Shown here piece by piece: positions 1-5,481 of a stretch of DNA of 5,481 bases. The notes under the pieces were generated by a model. That model searched no databases, was not told where the DNA came from, and saw only the letters and a list, made by a program, of their open reading frames with translations. Location of the stretch: positions 1 to 5,481 of the forward strand of contig JBFFZZ010000216.1 of the NCBI GenBank assembly GCA_041568335.1, written 5' to 3'. Source of the DNA: WVWW01 sp041568335 (lineage in GTDB: Bacteria > Acidobacteriota > Polarisedimenticolia > Polarisedimenticolales > Polarisedimenticolaceae). A program made the position numbers and the translations under genes. The stretch's first letter is position 1, and the number at the start of each line of letters is the position of its first letter.

Positions 1-1
1 C

Positions 2-2323
2 CCGCACGCAACCATCGAGAAGATCGACACGTCGCGCGCGCTCGCCATGGAGGGCGTGCATCTCGTGCTCACCGGCAAGGACATGCCGATCGAGTTCGGC
101 ATCCTCCCGGTCAGCCAGGACGAGCAGGCGTTGTGCGCCGACAAGGTGCGCTTCGTCGGCGATCCCGTCGCCGCGGTCGTCGCGCGCGACGAGCAGACCG
201 CGGAGGAGGCGCTCGAGCGGATCGAGGTCGACTACGAACCGCTCGCGACGATCGCGACGCCCGACGAGGCGTTGTCCACGGACGGGCCCCGGATCCACGA
301 GTACGGCGAGGAAGGCAACATCCACAAACGGGTCAGCCTCGAGTTCGGGGACACGGACGAGGCGTTGGGAGATGCCGACGAGGTCTTCGACGACACGTTC
401 TTCTACGAGGGCAACACCCATCTGGCGATCGAGCAACACGCCTCGGTCGGCAACGTCGACCAGGACGGCAAGCTGACGCTCTGGTCGAGCACGCAGACGC
501 CGCACTACGTGCATCGCGCGCTGGCCAAAGTGCTGGAGATCCCGGCCGCGCACATCCGCGTCATCGCCTGCCCCAACGGCGGCGGCTTCGGCGGCAAGAG
601 CGACATCTTCGGCCACGAGATCGTCGTCTGCAAGGCGGCGCTGATGCTGGGGCGGCCGGTCAAGATCTGTCTCAACCGCGAAGAAGTGTTCTATTGCCAT
701 CGCGGCCGGCACCCGGTGTTGATGCGCTACCGAACGGGTGTCAAGAAGGACGGCAGCATCACGGGGATGCAGCTGCAGACGCTCGTCGACGGCGGCGCGT
801 TCGGCTCTTACGGCGTGGCCAGCCTGTTCTACACGGGTGCGCTCCAGACCGTCACGTATCACGTGCCGCGCTATCGCTTCCAGGGTTGCCGGGTGTTCAC
901 CAACAAGGCCGCCTGCGGGCCCAAGCGCGGGCACGGCACGGTGCAGCCGCGCTTCGGCCAGGAGATCCAGCTCGACAAGATCGCCGAACGGCTGAGCCTC
1001 GATCCCGCCGAGCTACGGTTGCGGATCCTCGAGGAGCCGAACGCGAAGACGGCGAACTGGATGCAGCTCGGCACGATCGGTCTCCGCGCCTGCATCGACA
1101 AGGTCGTCGATATGTCGGACTGGAAGAAGCGCCACGGGAAGCTCCCCGAGGGGCGCGGTCTGGGGCTGGGCTGTTCCTCCTACCTCTCCGGCGCCGGGCT
1201 TCCGATCTACTGGAACAAGATGCCGCACTCCGGTGTGCAGCTGCAGCTCGATCGCTCCGGCGGTGTCACCGTCTTCTGCGGCTGCACCGAGATCGGACAG
1301 GGATCGGACGACGTCCTGGTCGGGATCGTCGCCGAGGTCCTCGGGATCGAGCCGTTCGACATCCGCTGCGTGACGGCGGACACCGACCTCACCCCGGTCG
1401 ATCTCGGCTCCTACTCGTCGCGCGTCACGCTGATGATGGGCAACGCGGCGATCCAGGCGGCCGAGCGGGCGCGCGATCAGGTGGCTTCCGCCGTGTCGCC
1501 GCGGCTCGAGGTTCCGGCCGAGCGGATGGTCTTTGCGAACCGCCGCGTCTTCGATGGCGAGAACCCGGACAACGGCATGGAGTGGCGCGACGCCGTGATC
1601 TGCGCCGAGGAGACCCACGGGACGATCGGCAGCGTCGGGTCCTACGCGCCGCCACGCTCGCCCGCGCGCTACAAGGGCGGCGGGGTCGGGCCCTCGGCGG
1701 CCTACTCGTATACCGCGGCTGTCGTCGAGGCCGAGGTCGATCGCGTCACGGGCTGGCTGCGCGTGGTGAAGATCTGGATCGCGCACGACCTCGGACGGGC
1801 GTTGAACCCCGTGCTGGCGCGCGGCCAGGTCGAGGGCAGCGTCTACATGGGTCTGGGCGAAGCGCTGATGGAAGAGCAGGCCTACCGGCGGCTTCCGGCC
1901 AAGCTCTCGAGCGCGCTGGTGCACAAGATCCCGTCGCTGCTCGAGTACAAGAGCCCGACCACGCACGACATGCCGGAGATCGTCTGCGACCTGATCGAGG
2001 ACCCCGACCCCAACGGACCGTTCGGCGCCAAGGAGGCCGGCCAGGGCCCGCTCACCCCGATCATTCCGGCGGTCGCCAACGCGGTCTACGACGCGGTCGG
2101 GGTGCGCATCGACGAGACGCCGATCACACCGGACAAGATCCTCAAGGCGCTCGACGACAAGGCCAAGGGCGGCGACGGGCGCATCGGCCCGGCAGCGTTC
2201 CCGGCGATCGAGTGGCCCGAGGCGTTGCAGGTCCCGCCGCCGTGGGAAGGCGGCGACGGCAAGGCCGTCAACAACCCGGAGCGGGCCAACGCGGCCAAGC
2301 TCGACAGGACGACGCGGCCATGA
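2..2323 (+). CDS. hcrA: 4-hydroxybenzoyl-CoA reductase-like molybdenum (alpha) subunit, 5' partial
   Basis: Large Mo-cofactor subunit of a xanthine-oxidase-family enzyme. The reading frame is open to the left edge and its first codons (PHATIEKIDTSRAL) match the family's N-terminal domain, so the Met at 47 is internal and perhaps 50-60 residues are missing. Seen in order: Mo-cofactor motif GGGFGGK (578-598); a family-specific NKAACGPKRGHGT segment (902-940) in place of the GRPE-type motif of CO dehydrogenases; GCTEIGQGSD (1280-1309); and GAKEAGQGPL, whose Glu codon at 2033-2035 aligns with the general catalytic base. In the family this subunit holds molybdopterin cytosine dinucleotide and the substrate; the characterised enzyme reductively removes the 4-hydroxyl from 4-hydroxybenzoyl-CoA to give benzoyl-CoA, in the cytoplasm. 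It overlaps the FAD subunit gene by four bases. A charged 56-residue tail (2153-2320) follows the usual KILKAL end. Subfamily assignment is good; the exact substrate is inferred. Confidence 0.87.
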   Translation, partial: PHATIEKIDTSRALAMEGVHLVLTGKDMPIEFGILPVSQDEQALCADKVRFVGDPVAAVVARDEQTAEEALERIEVDYEPLATIATPDEALSTDGPRIHEYGEEGNIHKRVSLEFGDTDEALGDADEVFDDTFFYEGNTHLAIEQHASVGNVDQDGKLTLWSSTQTPHYVHRALAKVLEIPAAHIRVIACPNGGGFGGKSDIFGHEIVVCKAALMLGRPVKICLNREEVFYCHRGRHPVLMRYRTGVKKDGSITGMQLQTLVDGGAFGSYGVASLFYTGALQTVTYHVPRYRFQGCRVFTNKAACGPKRGHGTVQPRFGQEIQLDKIAERLSLDPAELRLRILEEPNAKTANWMQLGTIGLRACIDKVVDMSDWKKRHGKLPEGRGLGLGCSSYLSGAGLPIYWNKMPHSGVQLQLDRSGGVTVFCGCTEIGQGSDDVLVGIVAEVLGIEPFDIRCVTADTDLTPVDLGSYSSRVTLMMGNAAIQAAERARDQVASAVSPRLEVPAERMVFANRRVFDGENPDNGMEWRDAVICAEETHGTIGSVGSYAPPRSPARYKGGGVGPSAAYSYTAAVVEAEVDRVTGWLRVVKIWIAHDLGRALNPVLARGQVEGSVYMGLGEALMEEQAYRRLPAKLSSALVHKIPSLLEYKSPTTHDMPEIVCDLIEDPDPNGPFGAKEAGQGPLTPIIPAVANAVYDAVGVRIDETPITPDKILKALDDKAKGGDGRIGPAAFPAIEWPEALQVPPPWEGGDGKAVNNPERANAAKLDRTTRP
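2306..2309 (+). promoter_or_regulatory. Ribosome binding site (AGGA) for the FAD subunit
   Basis: AGGA lies inside the last codons of the upstream gene, ten bases before the ATG at 2320 and thirteen before the alternative ATG at 2323. Together with the ATGA stop/start overlap it favours the first ATG and translational coupling. The motif is short, so support is moderate. Confidence 0.45.
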
Positions 2324-3360
2324 TGCGGCTGCCGTGGTTCCGTTACCTCACCCCGACCTCGGTCGAGGAAACGGTGACGATCCTCGCGGGCGAGGGCCCG
2401 GACGCCGCCATCGTCGCCGGCGGCACCGACCTCCTGCCCAACATGAAGCGGAAGCATCAAGTGCCGCGCACCCTTGTGGCGCTGCGCGACGTGACCGAGC
2501 TGCGTGAGACGTCCAACGGAGACGGGCTGACCCTGGGAGCCGGGTTGACGCTGACCGACCTGGCCCGCAACCCGGCCGTTCACGAGCAATACGCCGGCCT
2601 GTGGCAAGCGGCCATCCAGGTCGCGACGCCGCACCTGCGCAACATGGGCACGCTCGGCGGCAACCTCTGCCTGGACACGCGCTGCACCTACTACGACCAG
2701 AACTACGAGTGGCGCAAGGCGATCGGCTTCTGCATGAAGAAGGAAGGCGAGATCTGCTGGGTCGCCCCCGCCAGCAAGCGCTGCCTGGCCGTGTCGAGCA
2801 CCGACACCGCGCCGGCGTTGATCGCGCTCGACGCGAGCGTCACGCTGGTCTCGAAGGAGGGCGAGCGCGAGGTCGCGGTGCGCGACCTCTACCGCAACGA
2901 CGGCATCGACTACCTGAGCCGTCGCAACGACGAGCTGCTGACGAACGTGCGGCTCGGTTCGGCCGCGGGCCGGCGGAGCACCTACTGGAAGCTGCGGCGT
3001 CGCGGCTCGTTCGACTTCCCGGTTCTATCGGTAGCGGCCGCGGCAAAGCTCTCCGCCGACGGCACGGTCGAGGACGCCCGCATCGTGCTCGGCGCGGTCG
3101 CCTCGAGCCCGCAGGCGGCGGACGACGCGGCGCGGACGCTGGTCGGGAAGAAGCTGACCGATGCCGCGATCGTCGAGGCCGCCGCGCTGGCCTCCAAGCC
3201 GGCCAAGCCGATGGACAACACCGACTTCACGCTGCACTGGCGCAAGAAGGTCGCGGGCGAGTTCGTCGGCTATGCGCTGCGCGAGATCCGCGGCGACGAC
3301 ATGCGCGAGATCCGCGTCCGTATCGCCCAGCACGACCTCGAGGGCGCGGCCTCGATCTAG
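2320..3360 (+). CDS. hcrB: 4-hydroxybenzoyl-CoA reductase-like FAD/[4Fe-4S] (beta) subunit
   Basis: Complete, 346 residues; FAD-binding medium subunit (CoxM/HcrB type) of the same molybdo-flavoenzyme. FAD motifs AGGTDL (33-38) and GTLGGNL (110-116) are present, followed by the C-terminal domain of CO dehydrogenase flavoproteins (about 220-325). Between residues 117 and 155 is a cysteine-rich insertion with Cys117, 122, 138, 146 and 155. Ordinary medium subunits lack it. From memory, Cys122, 138, 146 and 155 are the ligands of the additional [4Fe-4S] cluster in the Thauera aromatica enzyme, and the spacing here is the same. That cluster is thought to pass electrons from ferredoxin to FAD. The start is ATGATG at 2320, overlapping the upstream stop as ATGA, so alpha and beta are probably made together. 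The length slightly exceeds my recollection of the Thauera protein (about 320), mainly through a short C-terminal tail. The paired [2Fe-2S] subunit is not present downstream. Confidence 0.9.
   Translation: MMRLPWFRYLTPTSVEETVTILAGEGPDAAIVAGGTDLLPNMKRKHQVPRTLVALRDVTELRETSNGDGLTLGAGLTLTDLARNPAVHEQYAGLWQAAIQVATPHLRNMGTLGGNLCLDTRCTYYDQNYEWRKAIGFCMKKEGEICWVAPASKRCLAVSSTDTAPALIALDASVTLVSKEGEREVAVRDLYRNDGIDYLSRRNDELLTNVRLGSAAGRRSTYWKLRRRGSFDFPVLSVAAAAKLSADGTVEDARIVLGAVASSPQAADDAARTLVGKKLTDAAIVEAAALASKPAKPMDNTDFTLHWRKKVAGEFVGYALREIRGDDMREIRVRIAQHDLEGAASI
3357..3360. other. CTAG shared by two convergent stop codons
   Basis: The palindrome CTAG contains both stops: TAG at 3358-3360 ends the FAD subunit on the plus strand, and TAG read on the minus strand at 3359-3357 ends the transporter. 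The genes overlap tail to tail by four bases, so no intergenic space separates the two transcription units. Confidence 0.95.
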
Positions 3361-4766
3361 ACCGCCCTCGTCTTCCACGTGCCTCGGCGGAAGACGAGCA
3401 CACCAACGACCGCCAGCACCGTCTGGCAGATCGCGACCGTCGCGAACACCCCCTGGGGTCCGTAATCCAGCGTCACGCCCAACAACCAGGCGAGCGGGAT
3501 CTGCAAGACCCAGTAGACGAAGAAGTTGATCCACGTCGGGGTCGTGGTGTCCCCCGCCCCGTTGAAAGCCATCACGGTGGTCATGCCGTAGGCCCAGAAG
3601 ACGTAGCTGTAGGCCATGATGCGCAGGCAGGCCGACGTGATGGCCGCGACCTCTTCGGTGACCGGAAACGCCGCGACGACCACCTCGGGGATAAAAATGA
3701 AAATGAGCGCGACGGCGCCGAGGATGCACATGTTGACGAAGCTGGTGATCCAGACCGAGCGCTCGGCCCGTTCGGGGCTCCCCGCTCCCAGGTTCTGCCC
3801 GACCAGCGTCGCCGCCGCGTTGCCGACACCCCAGACCGGGAGCAGCACGAACGTGATCAGCCGGACGGCGAGCGTGTGGCCGGCGAGCGCGGCGTCCCCG
3901 AACCGGGCCATGATCTTGGCCAGGAACAGGAAGCTCGCCGTGGAAACGAAGAACTGCAGGATGCCGACGGCGCTGATACGCACCAGCCGGACCATGACCG
4001 CGGGGTCGAGCTGGAGGTTCGTACGGTCGACGCGAATCTTGCTTCCGCCGTTGGCGAGCGTCCACAGCTGGTAGAGCACGCCGATCCCGCGGCCGATCGT
4101 GGTCGCGATCGCCGCACCCTCGAGACCGAAGCCCGGGATGGGGCCGAGTCCGAAGATCAGCAACGGGTCGAGGAAGATGTTGATGCCGTTGGCGATCCAC
4201 AACGCGCGCATCGCCTGCGAGGGATCGCCGGCCCCACGGAAGATCGCGTTGATCAGGAACAGCAACACGATCGTGACGTTGCCGCCGAACATGATCGCGA
4301 AGAAGGTCGTGCCTTCCTCGACGAGCTCGGGGGATCCGCCCATCAGCCGCAGGAGAAAAGCGGCCCCGAAGACGCCGAAGATCGCGACGACGACCGAGAT
4401 GCCGATCCCGACGAGGATCGCCTGGACGGCGGTCTTGGAGGCGGCCGCGACATCTCCCTCACCGACGCGGCGGGCAACCATCGCGGTGGTGCCCATCGAG
4501 AAGCCGATGGCCAGCGCGAACACGATCATGAGGACGGCTTCGGTCAGCGTGACGACGGCGATCGGCGTCGTCCCGAGCTTGGCCACGAAGTAGGCGTCGA
4601 CGAGACCGAACAACGCCTGCCCGGCCATCTCGATGACCATGGGAACCGCCAGGAGCAACACCGCGCGACCCACCGTTCCCTGCGTGTAAATCCGTGGCTT
4701 GCCCCGGATCGAGTCGACGATGTCCCGCCACAGGCTGGACGTCGTTGGTTGCTCGTGGTCCGACAT
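3357..4766 (-). CDS. MATE-family multidrug/cation antiporter
   Basis: Complete, 469 residues; hydrophobic throughout, consistent with the usual twelve transmembrane segments and 450-480 residues of MATE transporters in the cytoplasmic membrane. These proteins export organic cations, drugs or metabolites in exchange for Na+ or H+; the substrate here is unknown. Two homologous halves are visible, with matching loops FRGAGDPSQ (176-184) and FNGAGDTTT (401-409). The MATE signature NGINIFLDPLLIFG (193-206) is present, as is an acidic residue in the first membrane segment (Asp57 in LVDAYF), where the family has a functionally important Asp. I chose the ATG at 4766 because the 34 codons upstream are Arg/Pro-rich with no membrane character and would run over most of the intergenic region; GAGA at 4772-4775 is a weak ribosome site. 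The gene converges on the reductase genes and diverges from the esterase, so it is probably its own transcription unit. Confidence 0.93.
   Translation of the reverse strand: MSDHEQPTTSSLWRDIVDSIRGKPRIYTQGTVGRAVLLLAVPMVIEMAGQALFGLVDAYFVAKLGTTPIAVVTLTEAVLMIVFALAIGFSMGTTAMVARRVGEGDVAAASKTAVQAILVGIGISVVVAIFGVFGAAFLLRLMGGSPELVEEGTTFFAIMFGGNVTIVLLFLINAIFRGAGDPSQAMRALWIANGINIFLDPLLIFGLGPIPGFGLEGAAIATTIGRGIGVLYQLWTLANGGSKIRVDRTNLQLDPAVMVRLVRISAVGILQFFVSTASFLFLAKIMARFGDAALAGHTLAVRLITFVLLPVWGVGNAAATLVGQNLGAGSPERAERSVWITSFVNMCILGAVALIFIFIPEVVVAAFPVTEEVAAITSACLRIMAYSYVFWAYGMTTVMAFNGAGDTTTPTWINFFVYWVLQIPLAWLLGVTLDYGPQGVFATVAICQTVLAVVGVLVFRRGTWKTRAV
3367..3398. terminator. Perfect 10-bp inverted repeat, candidate bidirectional terminator or mRNA-end hairpin
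   Basis: CTCGTCTTCC (3367-3376) is the exact reverse complement of GGAAGACGAG (3389-3398), with a 12-base loop. Six of ten pairs are G-C. It begins seven bases after the FAD subunit stop and lies within the last codons of the opposing transporter gene (LVF and KTR codons). Being symmetric it would fold in either transcript. Neither side is followed by a T-run, so it is not a classical intrinsic terminator; it may pause polymerase, assist factor-dependent termination or protect a 3' end. The repeat is certain, the function inferred. Confidence 0.5.
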
Positions 4767-4821
4767 GGGTGTCTCGCAGCTCGGAGGACGGCGGCGCCTG
4801 GGGCGCGCACGGAAGGACCGA

Positions 4822-4830
4822 ACGCTACCA
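4822..4830 (-). promoter_or_regulatory. Possible extended -10 promoter for the MATE gene
   Basis: Read on the minus strand this is TGG followed by TAGCGT, an extended -10 pattern (TGN TANNNT). Transcription would begin near 4815, giving a leader of about 49 bases before the ATG. No convincing -35 hexamer is visible at 16-18 bases. A five-pair GC hairpin (4794-4798 with 4802-4806, three-base loop) would sit in the leader. A short motif in GC-rich DNA, so low support. Confidence 0.3.
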
Positions 4831-4872
4831 GACAAACGAGGTCCGACGCGAGTGTTCCGGCGTTGCACGGGC

Positions 4873-4881
4873 TGCTACCCT
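4873..4881 (+). promoter_or_regulatory. Extended -10 element giving a probable leaderless esterase mRNA
   Basis: TGC followed by TACCCT (4876-4881) matches an extended -10 (TGN TANNNT). The hexamer ends six bases before the ATG at 4888, so the usual start of transcription falls on the A of that ATG. No purine-rich ribosome site precedes the gene, which agrees with leaderless translation. No good -35 hexamer is seen. Confidence 0.45.
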
Positions 4882-4887
4882 GACCGC

Positions 4888-5481
4888 ATGCGCGAACCGC
4901 TGCTGGACACGGTCGAGATCGAGCCCGAGGGTCCGGCCCGGTCGGCGGTGATCTGGCTGCACGGGCTCGGGGCCGATGGCCACGATTTCGAGCCGATCGC
5001 CCCGGAGCTCGGTGTCGATCCGTCCCACGCGGTCCGCTTCGTGTTCCCCCACGCGCCCCAACGGCCGGTGACGATCAACGGCGGGTTCGTGATGCCCGCG
5101 TGGTACGACATCCGCGCGTTGTCGCTGAGCCGTGACGTCGACGAACAGGGCGTGCTGGACTCCACCGAGCGGGTACACGCCTTGATCCGCCGCGAGAACG
5201 AACGCGGGATCCCGACCCGGCGGATCGTCCTGGCGGGGTTTTCCCAGGGTGCCGCGATGGCGCTGCATGTGGGGCTGCGTTACCCCGAGACCCTGGCCGG
5301 CATCGTCGCGCTGTCGGCCTACCTGGTCCGCGACGAGAGCCTCGAGGACGAGCGCAGCGAGGCCAACCTGGGGATCCGGATCTTCCAGGCCCACGGCACG
5401 ATGGACCCGATGGTGCGACCCGAGGCCGGGCAGCTGGCCTTCGACCGGCTCAAGTCGATGGGGTATTCCATCGAGTTGAGG
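4888..5481 (+). CDS. Carboxylesterase/phospholipase-type alpha/beta hydrolase, 3' partial
   Basis: The first 198 residues of a small serine esterase of the carboxylesterase 2 / acyl-protein thioesterase family (usually about 215-225 residues), open at the right edge. Seen: oxyanion-hole region WLHGLGADGHDF (23-34), MPAWYDI (69-75), nucleophile elbow GFSQG with Ser119 (117-121), and AHGTMDPMV with the probable catalytic Asp173. In the Pseudomonas fluorescens enzyme, as I recall, the triad is Ser114/Asp168/His199; the same +5 offset puts the His near residue 204, just outside the window, so nothing suggests inactivation. Members hydrolyse short-chain carboxylic esters, some also lysophospholipids; the natural substrate is unknown. 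There is no signal peptide, so it should be cytoplasmic. The ATG at 4888 is chosen because the family's N-terminal strand starts shortly after it and a -10-like motif ends six bases upstream. It is divergent from the transporter gene. Confidence 0.92.
   Translation, partial: MREPLLDTVEIEPEGPARSAVIWLHGLGADGHDFEPIAPELGVDPSHAVRFVFPHAPQRPVTINGGFVMPAWYDIRALSLSRDVDEQGVLDSTERVHALIRRENERGIPTRRIVLAGFSQGAAMALHVGLRYPETLAGIVALSAYLVRDESLEDERSEANLGIRIFQAHGTMDPMVRPEAGQLAFDRLKSMGYSIELR

Larger units (their letters stand above)
4767..4887. promoter_or_regulatory. Divergent intergenic region between transporter and esterase
   Basis: This 121-bp gap is the only non-coding stretch in the window and must contain the 5' signals of both flanking genes unless they are driven from elsewhere. 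It contains an extended -10-like motif for each direction, less than 60 bases apart, and a weak 5-bp inverted repeat (GGACC at 4815-4819 with GGTCC at 4840-4844) around the transporter's motif. I recognise no operator, riboswitch or small RNA in it. Confidence 0.6.

Noticed and set aside
1013..1966. A 317-codon frame on the minus strand opposite the large subunit
   Set aside because: Composition typical of an antisense shadow in GC-rich DNA, with no recognisable motif and no promoter or ribosome site that I can see.
133..2319. Long upstream extension of the FAD subunit frame through the large-subunit gene
   Set aside because: The frame is open back to 133 but its translation there is Arg-rich and featureless, whereas the other frame encodes an unmistakable Mo subunit. 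The real start is the ATG at 2320.
3361..3410. Classical Rho-independent terminator after the reductase genes
   Set aside because: The hairpin is real, but no T-run follows it on either strand, so I report it only as a candidate and not as an intrinsic terminator of the standard kind.
3025..4200. A 391-codon frame on the minus strand within the transporter and the FAD subunit end
   Set aside because: Out of frame with the MATE protein, Arg/Gly/His-rich and without membrane segments; it overlaps the real genes on both sides of the convergent junction.
4767..4868. N-terminal extension of the transporter to an ATG at 4868
   Set aside because: The 34 added residues are Arg/Pro-rich, do not resemble MATE N-termini and would consume most of the divergent promoter region. 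The Met at 4766 fits the family better.
2601..4883. A 760-codon open frame on the plus strand across the FAD subunit and antisense to the transporter
   Set aside because: The translation is dominated by Arg, Asp, Glu, Gly and His with no domain pattern, and it conflicts with two well-recognised genes. It is a shadow caused by high GC and the scarcity of stop codons.
4825..5394. A 189-codon frame on the minus strand opposite the esterase
   Set aside because: The plus strand encodes a clear esterase with the GFSQG and MPAWYDI motifs; the opposite frame has no recognisable domain and is a GC shadow.
1..5481. Mobile element, CRISPR, toxin-antitoxin or phage-defence system
   Set aside because: No transposase, terminal repeats, regularly spaced repeats, small toxin-like genes or nuclease domains are visible; all four genes are metabolic or transport genes of uniform base composition.

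Overview
The window is a GC-rich (roughly two thirds G+C by eye), gene-dense bacterial segment with four protein genes and one short intergenic gap. Codons end overwhelmingly in G or C on both strands. I see no tRNA, rRNA, CRISPR array, insertion sequence or phage gene. The lineage cannot be fixed from this sequence. High GC, extended -10 promoter-like motifs and a probable leaderless start would suit an actinobacterium, while the esterase resembles the type well known from proteobacteria. A high-GC proteobacterium, myxobacterium-like or other uncultured lineage is equally possible.

Layout. Positions 2-2323 (+) hold the large molybdenum-cofactor subunit of a xanthine-oxidase-family enzyme, cut at the left edge. 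Positions 2320-3360 (+) hold its FAD-binding medium subunit, translationally coupled through an ATGA overlap. Positions 3357-4766 (-) hold a complete MATE-family efflux transporter, convergent with the first pair and sharing a CTAG with it as the two stop codons. A 121-bp divergent promoter region (4767-4887) follows, and then 4888-5481 (+) holds the start of a small alpha/beta-hydrolase carboxylesterase, cut at the right edge just before its expected catalytic His.

The first two genes match the 4-hydroxybenzoyl-CoA reductase branch (HcrA/HcrB), not ordinary xanthine or CO dehydrogenases. The FAD subunit carries the roughly 40-residue cysteine-rich insertion that binds an extra [4Fe-4S] cluster in that enzyme, with cysteines at residues 122, 138, 146 and 155. 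The large subunit has the family's CGPKRGHGT segment and its catalytic Glu in GAKEAGQGPL. In this family electrons pass from a low-potential donor through the extra cluster, FAD and the small subunit's two [2Fe-2S] clusters to the Mo centre, where a phenolic hydroxyl is reductively removed from an aryl-CoA. The required [2Fe-2S] subunit is not in the window. It cannot lie immediately downstream, so it should lie beyond the left edge or elsewhere.

The most notable non-coding structure is a perfect 10-bp inverted repeat just after the reductase stop, inside the last codons of the transporter. It is a candidate bidirectional termination or mRNA-end hairpin for the convergent pair. The transporter and esterase show no clear functional link to the reductase.
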